DNA from: Mycobacteriaceae bacterium
GTDB taxonomy: Bacteria > Actinomycetota > Actinomycetes > Mycobacteriales > Mycobacteriaceae
Assembly (NCBI GenBank): GCA_013362555.1
Contig: JABFVX010000462.1
Span: forward strand, 1 to 10,058
Direction: 5' to 3'
Length of the DNA stretch: 10,058 bases
Part shown: in pieces, positions 1 to 4,647 of the stretch
Layout of the letters: the number at the start of each line of letters is the position of its first letter
Numbering within the stretch: position 1 is the stretch's first letter
Program-made: the position numbers and the translations under genes
Notes under the pieces: model-generated
The model's database searches: none
Told to the model about the DNA's origin: nothing
The model's input: only the letters and a program-made list of their open reading frames with translations

Positions 1-401
1 TCGAGCACCTCGTCGAAGGCGTAGTCGAGGTTGAGCATCGGGCGGCTGTTGAACATGTTGCGCATGTCCACGAACTTGCGCGTGGCCAGGTCGTCGAAGT
101 AGATCGTCAGCGGGTACCAGCAGTCGCCGCCCGCCATGAAGTAGGCGGCGTTGATCGAGCCCGAGGAAGTGCTGTACACGGCGTCGAACACGCCGCGCAG
201 CCCCAGGTCGTCGAGCGCGACGAGCATCGCGGCGGAGGTGACCCCGCGCATCCCGCCGCCCTCGACGGCCAGACCGAGCTTGAGTCCGTCGACGCGCGAA
301 CCGGGCGCGGAGCCGGCGGATTGCCGCGCCCGGATCAGTTCGAGGACGGGATGGTCGTCGTTCCAGTACCTGTCGGCGTCATGGGCATATGCATCGGACA
401 A
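1..401 (-). CDS. Patatin-like phospholipase family protein, N-terminal part (runs off left edge)
   Basis: This is the N-terminal 133 residues of a patatin-like serine hydrolase, a family that cleaves acyl chains from lipids with a Ser-Asp dyad. The oxyanion-hole motif EGGGMRG is at residues 47-53. The nucleophile elbow is STSSG at residues 77-81, so Ser79 is the predicted nucleophile; the usual first Gly of GXSXG is Ser here. The catalytic Asp would lie beyond the window. No ATG or GTG is available between the upstream in-frame stop (444-446) and the oxyanion motif. The best start is TTG at 401, with GAGG five bases upstream. No signal peptide is visible. It lies 42 bp after the stop of the previous gene on the same strand and may belong to that operon. 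Family assignment is firm from the two motifs; the exact start and the substrate are not. Confidence 0.8.
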   Translation of the reverse strand, partial: MSDAYAHDADRYWNDDHPVLELIRARQSAGSAPGSRVDGLKLGLAVEGGGMRGVTSAAMLVALDDLGLRGVFDAVYSTSSGSINAAYFMAGGDCWYPLTIYFDDLATRKFVDMRNMFNSRPMLNLDYAFDEVL

Positions 402-443
402 TTCGGCCTCGCTCGGGGGTGAAGCGGCGGAATCGGATTGTCC

Positions 444-755
444 TCAGGATACCGCTAACGGCCACATTGCGCAGTCCCGTAAAGCGCGCCTAGAAGCGAT
501 TCCTCTGGCATCGCGCTCGATCGCGGCGCACATCCGGTCGCCCTTCCACGTCGGCCGCCCTTCGATCGGGCCCCGCGCGGGCTCGGTGAAGACGGCGACG
601 GGCCGCAGCCCTGCGCCCTTGTCCTCGTCGGAGCTGATGCCGTGCAGTGCGGGGTCTTCGGTGTTCCGCTCGACGATGAAGCGCACGTGGCCGCCCATTC
701 CGGTCGAGTACGAGAAGTCGCCGAGCAGGACCCAGCAGTCGGGTTCAGCGGGCAT
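444..755 (-). CDS. Hypothetical protein, third gene of small cassette (103 aa)
   Basis: I do not recognise this protein. It is 103 residues, soluble-looking, with no membrane segment or signal peptide. It contains an aromatic N-terminal stretch (CWVLLGDFSYS, residues 7-17) that could be a beta-strand pair. The start ATG at 755 is preceded by GGAGGG with seven bases between, inside the end of the previous gene, and overlaps that gene by 11 bp. This arrangement supports translational coupling and a real gene. Its TGA (444-446) is in the same frame as the following patatin-like gene, with no further stop between them, so readthrough would give a fusion; this may be chance. Function unknown. Confidence 0.65.
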   Translation of the reverse strand: MPAEPDCWVLLGDFSYSTGMGGHVRFIVERNTEDPALHGISSDEDKGAGLRPVAVFTEPARGPIEGRPTWKGDRMCAAIERDARGIASRRALRDCAMWPLAVS

Positions 756-1056
756 TGGCGGACCCTCCGAGGACTGCGACGCATTCGAGCAGGTCCGCGA
801 ACCGGCTGCGGTCCCGGTAGCGGTCGGCGAAGAACTGCGCCAGCGCGCTCCGGTCGGTCTCGGTCCAGGCCCGCCGGTGGCCGGGGTGGATCGTGAGCTG
901 CGCCGAGACCGCTTCGATCTGATCGATCACCCCGATGTCGGCCGGTTCACCGGGGAAGAGCTGCCGGAGTACGACCGAGCCCGGCTCCCCTTCCAGAATG
1001 ACGCCGGACACGACGCGGCCGGTGAAGTCGGCGGTGCCGATCTTGATGCTGCTCAT
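745..1056 (-). CDS. Hypothetical protein, second gene of small cassette (103 aa)
   Basis: I do not recognise this protein. It is 103 residues and acidic-to-neutral. The N-terminal half (SIKIGTADFTGRVVSGVILE, residues 3-22) looks beta-rich. The C-terminal half looks helical (about residues 66-97), with charged residues alternating with hydrophobic ones. An upstream in-frame ATG at 1083 exists, but the start at 1056 is preferred because GGAGG lies seven bases before it and it forms a 4-bp ATGA overlap with the stop of the previous gene, a classic translational-coupling arrangement. No cysteine-based metal site, membrane helix or signal peptide is seen. Its place between two other small co-directional genes suggests a shared function, possibly a complex; this is inference. 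Confidence 0.68.
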   Translation of the reverse strand: MSSIKIGTADFTGRVVSGVILEGEPGSVVLRQLFPGEPADIGVIDQIEAVSAQLTIHPGHRRAWTETDRSALAQFFADRYRDRSRFADLLECVAVLGGSANAR

Positions 1057-1409
1057 GCCAGCGCCTCCGCGAGCACGAGGCACTCGGCGAGCGGACCGGG
1101 CCCGACCGGATGCGGGCTGGGCTTGCGGCGGTGCGCGCCTGACCGGCGTGAACGGCGACGCAGGTGCAGGTCATCGCGGGTGATCCGCCCGGCGGTCATC
1201 GCCTCGCGGAGCTGCGCGGTGGACGCGTTGAGTACGAACGCGCGCGCGGCGGTTTGGCGGAAGTAGCAGCCGAAGCGCCCCCACCGTTCGGAGCACCATT
1301 CGCAGCGCAGCCGGCCGAGGCCGAACCATCCTCGTCGAGGCTGATGCAAATGCAGCTCGATCTTCGCCCAGGCGGGCACGTTGTCGCGAGCTAGGCTGAG
1401 TAGTGCCAT
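1053..1409 (-). CDS. Hypothetical small Cys-containing basic protein, first gene of cassette (118 aa)
   Basis: I do not recognise a family. The protein is 118 residues. A cysteine cluster CEWC...C (Cys36, Cys39, Cys48) sits in a Trp/Arg-rich context, with His20 and His22 upstream, so a small metal-binding knuckle is possible but unproven. Residues 80-99 are strongly basic (LRRRSRRSG...RRK), which would suit nucleic-acid or membrane contact. The ATG at 1409 is preceded by AGAGAGG with nine bases between. A promoter candidate lies at 1479-1508, so this is probably the first gene of a minus-strand operon with the genes at 745-1056, 444-755 and perhaps the patatin. Its stop overlaps the next start by 4 bp. 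Confidence 0.62.
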   Translation of the reverse strand: MALLSLARDNVPAWAKIELHLHQPRRGWFGLGRLRCEWCSERWGRFGCYFRQTAARAFVLNASTAQLREAMTAGRITRDDLHLRRRSRRSGAHRRKPSPHPVGPGPLAECLVLAEALA

Positions 1410-1432
1410 GAGAGCACGCCTCTCTTGTGTAA

Positions 1433-1479
1433 GTGGCCCGCGCGAGTTCTCGCCAAAGAATTTTCTACGCGCGGGCCAC
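1433..1479. repeat. 12-bp perfect inverted repeat at the cassette promoter
   Basis: GTGGCCCGCGCG (1433-1444) is repeated in perfect inverted form as CGCGCGGGCCAC (1468-1479), with a 23-base AT-richer centre. The right arm touches the putative -10 and start point of the minus-strand operon, so it could be an operator bound by a dimer with separated half-sites. If transcription starts upstream of it, it could instead be a leader hairpin. It is too strong to be random background, but its function is inferred. Confidence 0.6.
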
Positions 1480-1508
1480 GCCTATGTGCGGCCGGATGCA
1501 GTTGTCAA
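1479..1508 (-). promoter_or_regulatory. Putative promoter of the minus-strand cassette
   Basis: On the minus strand a perfect -35 hexamer TTGACA lies at 1508-1503. TAGGCG follows at 1484-1479 after an 18-base spacer, as an imperfect -10 element. Transcription would begin near 1472, about 60 bp before the first gene's ATG. The -35 is strong; the -10 is weak, so the call is moderate. Confidence 0.45.
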
Positions 1509-1517
1509 AGTCGCCCG

Positions 1518-1531
1518 CCCCCGAACGGGGG
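1518..1531. repeat. Short GC-rich palindrome in the divergent intergenic region
   Basis: CCCCCG AA CGGGGG forms a compact palindrome directly upstream of the minus-strand -35 element. Flanking GCCCG (1513-1517) and CGGGC (1540-1544) could extend or compete with the stem. No T-tract follows on either strand, so it is not called a terminator. It may be a regulatory site or simple GC-rich sequence. Confidence 0.3.
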
Positions 1532-1662
1532 TCCGGGGACGGGCACCGGCTGATCCCCCACCGAACCAGCCGACATGAGCAAAGTCCATCTTGCTCGATC
1601 GAGCCTTACGGTCACGATCGCCATCTCAGAGTGACACAACTGATGCCGCTGACGCAAGCCTC

Positions 1663-1692
1663 TGGACAGTGCGATTCGGAAAATGTTACGCT
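1663..1692 (+). promoter_or_regulatory. Putative promoter of the Xre-DUF397 pair
   Basis: TGGACA (1663-1668) and TACGCT (1687-1692) are separated by 18 bases. They match the actinobacterial vegetative consensus TTGACN / TANNNT well. Transcription would start near 1699, about 45 bp before the regulator's ATG. The site is correctly placed and oriented for the pair. Confidence 0.55.
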
Positions 1693-1712
1693 GCACAGAG
1701 ATCAGCGCGACA

Positions 1713-1729
1713 CTCATGTGACGCATGAG
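1713..1729. promoter_or_regulatory. Candidate autoregulatory operator (palindrome)
   Basis: CTCATG-TGACG-CATGAG is a perfect 6-bp inverted repeat with a 5-base spacer. It lies just downstream of the predicted transcription start and 17 bp before the Xre gene. Size and position suit a dimeric helix-turn-helix protein repressing its own promoter. Binding by the adjacent regulator is inference. Confidence 0.45.
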
Positions 1730-1745
1730 CCCTCTGGGGGTAGCC

Positions 1746-2612
1746 ATGGCCAAGCCCAACCCGCCCACCGCTCGAGCTCGATACATCGGCCGGAGGATGC
1801 GTACTTATCGAGAAGACCTGGGGTTCAAGGGCTCTGAGGTTTCCGACCACATCGGCAAGACTGCTGCGACCCTGAGTCGCTATGAGTCAGGCGAGTACCC
1901 GATGCCTGGTGACGTGTTTCTGACACTGCTGGACCTTTACCGAGTCAACGACCCGCTGGAGCGCGCGAGCCTCATCCAGATCAACGAGGACGCGCCGAAG
2001 CGAGGCTGGGTGGATTCTTTCCAGCCCTACATCAGGAATCTCGCCAACCACATTTGGATGGAGGGCGAAGCTGAAGAGATCCAGATCCTTGAGCTCACCG
2101 TCATGACCGGCATCGCCCAGACCCAGCGGTTCGCTGAGGCCTTGATGAGCAACGGCCCGATGCGGAAGGATCCAGTCACCCTCCGGCGACAGTTGGAGGC
2201 GAGAATGCTGCGCACCAGCGTGCTCGCCAAGCGCAACAGCCCTCAGATCAAACTCCTGATGCACGAGTCGATACTCAAGCAGCGTGTAGGAGGTGCCGAC
2301 GTAACCGCAGAACAGCTGGAACGTCTGCTGGAAATCTCTGATTTTCCCAGGGCTGAAATCCGACTCCTTCCGAACGACGCCTGGACCCACATCGCGGCCG
2401 GAATCGTAGTGGGCTACACCATCTTCAAGCTGCCCGAACCCCTCCCCACCGTGGTGTACATCGACAGCTCTGCCGCCGCGATCTACGAGGAAGACCCTGA
2501 CATAGACTCGTTCAAAGAGACCTACGATGCGCTCTGGAACGACGTCGCACTCAGCCCCAAGGCAAGCGCCGAGCGCATCGCCCGAGAGTTGAAGGAAGTA
2601 CAGCGAGAATGA
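1746..2612 (+). CDS. Xre-family helix-turn-helix regulator with DUF5753 domain (288 aa)
   Basis: This is a cytoplasmic DNA-binding regulator. An N-terminal Xre-type helix-turn-helix covers about residues 9-65, with recognisable segments VSDHIGKTAATLSRYESGEY and the following PMPGDVFLTLLDLY. A DUF5753-type domain follows from about residue 95 to 275; visible hallmarks are WMEGEAEEIQILE near its start, a central RRQLEARMLRTSVL helix and VVYIDSSAAAIYEEDP near its end. The length is usual for the family. ATG 1746 is chosen over the in-frame ATG 1725 because GGGGG sits five bases before 1746 and nothing similar precedes 1725. It overlaps the DUF397 gene by 4 bp. Homologous pairs in Streptomyces (WhiJ-like, Scr1/Scr2-like) affect development or antibiotic output and have been proposed to act like toxin-antitoxin pairs; that role here is inferred. 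Likely autoregulated through the upstream palindrome. Confidence 0.92.
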   Translation: MAKPNPPTARARYIGRRMRTYREDLGFKGSEVSDHIGKTAATLSRYESGEYPMPGDVFLTLLDLYRVNDPLERASLIQINEDAPKRGWVDSFQPYIRNLANHIWMEGEAEEIQILELTVMTGIAQTQRFAEALMSNGPMRKDPVTLRRQLEARMLRTSVLAKRNSPQIKLLMHESILKQRVGGADVTAEQLERLLEISDFPRAEIRLLPNDAWTHIAAGIVVGYTIFKLPEPLPTVVYIDSSAAAIYEEDPDIDSFKETYDALWNDVALSPKASAERIARELKEVQRE

Positions 2613-2884
2613 GTGAAGCGGCCGGTCAGCAGCGGATCTGGCGCAAGAGCACCCGGAGCCAGAGCAGCGGCAACGGTGACTGTGTCGAGGTAGCCTGCGC
2701 TCACTGGCGCAAGAGCACCCGCAGCTCAAGCACCGGCAACGGGGACTGCGTGGAGGCCCGCCCCACCCCGGCCGGCTTCGAACTCCGCGACTCCAAGCTC
2801 GGCAGCAACTCCCCGATCTTCGCCCTCCCGACCGAGGACTTCACAACCCTCCTCGGCAACCTCAAGACCGGCGCCAGCGCCTAA
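2609..2884 (+). CDS. DUF397 domain-containing protein with duplicated N-terminal motif (91 aa)
   Basis: This is a small DUF397 protein, the standard partner of Xre/DUF5753 regulators. The complete domain runs from about residue 32 to 88: WRKSTRSS, then GNGDCVEA, then FELRDSKLG and a terminal FTTLLGNL helix. Unusually, residues 11-28 hold an extra copy of the N-terminal motif (WRKSTRSQ...GNGDCVEVA), spaced 22 residues from the second; the middle and end of the domain occur only once. The ATG overlaps the regulator's TGA in ATGA, and a purine-rich AAGGAAG lies about ten bases upstream, so the two are translationally coupled. The biochemical function of DUF397 is not settled; a partner or antagonist role toward the Xre protein is the usual hypothesis. 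A hairpin terminator follows. Confidence 0.9.
   Translation: MSEAAGQQRIWRKSTRSQSSGNGDCVEVACAHWRKSTRSSSTGNGDCVEARPTPAGFELRDSKLGSNSPIFALPTEDFTTLLGNLKTGASA
2639..2756 (+). repeat. Tandem in-frame duplication within the DUF397 gene (period 66 bp)
   Basis: Two diverged direct repeats of about 52 bp start at 2639 and 2705, both opening with TGGCGCAAGAGCACCCG. The 66-bp period keeps the reading frame and produces the doubled WRKSTRS...CVE motif. The copies differ at several positions, so the duplication is not brand new. Confidence 0.85.
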
Positions 2885-2909
2885 CCGCACGCACCGACAC
2901 GACGCACAA

Positions 2910-2947
2910 CAAGGCACGCTTCCCACTGCAAAGGGAAGCGCGCCTTG
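2910..2947 (+). terminator. Rho-independent-like hairpin after the Xre-DUF397 pair
   Basis: CAAGGCACGCTTCCC (2910-2924) pairs with GGGAAGCGCGCCTTG (2933-2947) through an 8-base loop, giving a 15-bp stem with one mismatch, 26 bp after the DUF397 stop. There is no clear T-run, which is common in actinobacterial terminators. Confidence 0.75.
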
Positions 2948-3034
2948 GCATTCCCAGGTTCACCGGGAGGCGTGTGCTCGAGATGATGGTGATGCTGGCG
3001 GCATGGCGCCGGGCAATCTCGGATGTTGTAACCA

Positions 3035-3050
3035 AGCGGTGTCCCGTAAG
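3035..3050 (+). repeat. Left terminal inverted repeat of the IS remnant
   Basis: AGCGGTGTCCCGTAAG lies 40 bp beyond the transposase stop and matches the repeat at 4234-4249 in inverted orientation with one mismatch. Confidence 0.6.
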
Positions 3051-3089
3051 TTAACTGTCAGCATGTTCCGTTGCGGTGCTCGCGGTGTG

Positions 3090-3521
3090 TCAGTCTTCGA
3101 GGGTGAGGTTGTGAAGCCGTGCGATGCCGGCCATCGCCTCGGCGGATCCATGGCCGTGCAGTCGTCAGTCGCGCAGCACTTTCCAGACCTTCATCCTCAC
3201 GAAGGTGTGTTCGATACAGGCGCGGACCTTTCAGTGGGAGGCCGCTGCCGAGGTCGGAGCGCTAGTTTCGGCGCGAGGTCGTCGATGATCCGATCGGCGG
3301 CGGACTTCGAGGTACCGAACAACGCTGCGATCTGGGGCATCGTGAGGTTGGTACGCCAATAAGCCGCGACCAGCAGCACCCGGGTCTTCGAAGGCGAGTT
3401 TCCAAGGGCGACCTCGCAGCGCAGGATCGGCGCCTTCGCGACGAAGCTGGCCGACCAACCTGACGAACCGACTACGACTCAGTCCGCTGAATAGCAGCAC
3501 CAGATCTTCGTTCTTCGCCAT
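3090..3521 (-). pseudogene. IS5-family transposase remnant: frameshift, catalytic-core deletion, nonsense codon
   Basis: The N-terminal part starts MAKNEDLVLLFSGLSRSR at 3521 (an ATG at 3539 is possible). After about 30 codons an extra G near 3434 shifts the frame; reading resumes in the next frame with LRCEVALGNSPSKTRVLLVA and the transposase helix-turn-helix (MPQIAALFGTSKSAADRIID). Soon after LALRPRQR the frame stops matching the family. From 3227 another frame holds the family's C-terminus, RACIEHTFVRMKVWKVLRD, then TGA (3165-3167, where family members usually have Cys), then RLHGHGSAEAMAGIARLHNL up to the stop at 3090. The whole DDE catalytic core between these blocks, about 450-500 bp, is missing. 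It cannot make an active transposase. Confidence 0.85.
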
Positions 3522-3629
3522 GATCACTCTTGCCATCACACCATGATCTGTTGCGCTTCAACGGCATCTGGTCCGGCGGCTCCGAGATGAGCGGGTGGTC
3601 AGTGCCCGCCGGGCAGGAACCTGGAGGCG

Positions 3630-4001
3630 TTAGTCGACCTCGCTGCGAACGGATTCGAGTTCGCTGGAATCGAATTCCTGCATTTCGGCGGCCTGCCGGA
3701 ACCATTGCGCAGCACAGTCCCTCAAGTACGGCGACCAGGACCGCCGCGCCGACCCGATGACCGTTGACAGCAAATGCGACGGGGAACGAAACTCCTCCGG
3801 ACTCAAGTCCGCCCAGTGCTGGGAGAACTCGCCGAGGCAATCGGCCAGCGGGCGTTCCATGAACGGCCACATAGGGACCATGTTCGCCTGCCCCAGACTC
3901 ACCCGCTCCTCGCCGAGAACACCGACACCAAGGCGTCCGTCGCCCATCAGACCGATCCACGCTCCGTCACCGCGTTCGATGACTGGTCTCCATTGATGCA
4001 T
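3630..4001 (-). CDS. Hypothetical Trp-rich protein, possibly the C-terminal remnant of a longer gene (123 aa)
   Basis: I do not recognise this protein. It is 123 residues with frequent Trp (positions 4, 15, 45, 63, 89, 100) and an opening HQWRPVIERGDGAWIGLMGD that looks beta-rich, then a helical half (about 60-115). There are no membrane helices or signal peptide. No good Shine-Dalgarno precedes the ATG at 4001. The same frame continues upstream through TEYLG to a TGA (4017-4019) and beyond it into coding-like sequence (see the adjacent pseudogene). It may therefore be the 3' end of an inactivated gene of about 195 residues. It lies inside the candidate IS borders, on the transposase strand, and could be a passenger. 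It could also be a neighbour of the RHS locus (for example an orphan immunity gene), but nothing in the sequence proves that. Confidence 0.45.
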   Translation of the reverse strand: MHQWRPVIERGDGAWIGLMGDGRLGVGVLGEERVSLGQANMVPMWPFMERPLADCLGEFSQHWADLSPEEFRSPSHLLSTVIGSARRSWSPYLRDCAAQWFRQAAEMQEFDSSELESVRSEVD

Positions 4002-4016
4002 ACCCAGATACTCTGT

Positions 4017-4226
4017 TCACTCCGGCATGTCCGCTATTGCCCTGTGGTCGTTGGTGGCCGTCATGCCCGCGAACGTGGCGACCCAGCGACCATCCCTTCC
4101 CCGGAGTCAGCGCCTCGACCGGGTGGTACAACCGAGCGCGGATCCGGGCCCGACGCTCAAATTGTCCTCCCTGCGCCCCGCCAGGCCTGCACGACCTCGG
4201 CGACTCCGGATGCCAACTGACCGGCC
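4017..4226 (-). pseudogene. Broken 5' half of the gene at 3630-4001
   Basis: Three coding-like segments in different frames follow each other on the minus strand: GQLASGVAEVVQAWRGA (near 4225-4175), then FERRARIRARLYHPVEALTP (near 4160-4100), then DGRWVATFAGMTATNDHRAI up to a TGA at 4017-4019. The last segment is in the same frame as the downstream 123-residue reading frame. One-base shifts near 4175 and 4097 plus the TGA would rejoin everything into one protein of about 195 residues. The evidence is the protein-like quality of each piece and their collinearity; I know no homolog, so the reconstruction is tentative. The segment begins almost at the right inverted repeat. Confidence 0.4.
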
Positions 4227-4233
4227 CCGAACG

Positions 4234-4249
4234 CTTACGGGACAACGCT
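4234..4249 (-). repeat. Right terminal inverted repeat of the IS remnant
   Basis: Read on the minus strand this is AGCGTTGTCCCGTAAG, differing from the left repeat at one position. It faces inward, toward the transposase remnant. Confidence 0.55.
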
Positions 4250-4352
4250 GAGTATCCTTCAGATTCGTCAAATCCGTGCAACCGCAACCCGGAACCTCAA
4301 CGCCCACAACGCTCGCCCTGTTCGACACTCGAGACGTCCACTAAGGCCTCCC

Positions 4353-4640
4353 CTCAATCCGCGCCGCGAAATAGCGCTCGCGGCCGGCCTTCCCCTCGCC
4401 GCCATCGCAGTGACCTCGATCGTGCTGTGACTGCGATTGTTCCTCTCCGATCCGCTCCCGGGATGGGGCACGTTCCTCGGACTCGCCGCCATCGCAGCAC
4501 CTGTGGCCGCTGCGACCGTCCTGTGCTTCCGTGACCTCTCCCGCCAGGCCTGGCAGGCCTCACTGGCGTTCCCGCTCCTGATCGGCGCCGCCAACGCGAT
4601 GAGGCTTCCTGACCAGGTAGCGCTGCCCGCTGCTCTGCAT
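4353..4640 (+). pseudogene. Probable membrane-protein remnant with in-frame stop
   Basis: In one plus-strand frame the sequence reads NPRREIALAAGLPLAAIAVT, then SIVL, a TGA at 4428-4430, and LRLFLSDPLPGWGTFLGLAA, then IAAPVAAATVLCF and a third apolar stretch (ASLAFPLLIGAANAM). Two or three transmembrane helices interrupted by one nonsense codon (perhaps from TGG) fit a decayed small membrane protein. The frame stays open to 4703, converging with and overlapping the end of the minus-strand gene at 4648. A restart at TTG 4437 could give a short separate protein, but no ribosome site supports it. Alanine-rich GC-rich DNA can mimic membrane segments, so confidence is low. Confidence 0.35.
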
Positions 4641-4647
4641 CGACGCA

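Larger units (their letters stand above)
3035..4249. mobile_element. Degenerate IS5-type element bounded by 16-bp inverted repeats
   Basis: AGCGGTGTCCCGTAAG (3035-3050) reappears inverted at 4234-4249 as AGCGTTGTCCCGTAAG read on the minus strand. This is 15 of 16 identical and inward-facing. Between them lie a transposase remnant of the IS5/DDE_Tnp_4 type (3090-3521, minus), whose C-terminus ends 40 bp from the left repeat as expected for an IS end, and a second minus-strand gene with a broken 5' half (3630 to about 4226). Target-site duplications are not evident. Either the element carried a passenger gene, or the right repeat belongs to a second decayed copy. Without a related intact copy the borders remain provisional. 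Confidence 0.55.

Noticed and set aside
745..850. Helical C-terminus of the second cassette protein as an effector-associated (EAD-like) domain
   Set aside because: The general pattern of charged helices is reminiscent, but no diagnostic motif is visible, so I did not use it in the call.
960..990. Short GC-rich repetitiveness suggestive of a CRISPR or structured RNA in the cassette
   Set aside because: No regularly spaced repeats were found anywhere in the window, and no tRNA or rRNA signatures were seen.
151..1266. Long plus-strand open frame (371 codons) over the cassette
   Set aside because: It is antisense to four co-directional minus-strand genes with ribosome sites and recognisable patatin motifs. 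Its Arg/Ser/Pro/Ala-rich composition is typical of the shadow of high-GC coding DNA.
1513..1544. GC-rich hairpin as a terminator
   Set aside because: It lies upstream of both divergent genes, no transcript should end there, and there is no T-tract.
1725..1745. Upstream ATG (1725) as start of the Xre gene
   Set aside because: No Shine-Dalgarno precedes it and it overlaps the palindrome; ATG 1746 has GGGGG at good spacing and begins where the family normally begins.
3603..3615. TGCCC-GCC-GGGCA hairpin as terminator of the 3630-4001 gene
   Set aside because: Only a 5-bp stem with a 3-base loop and no T-tract; too weak to support.
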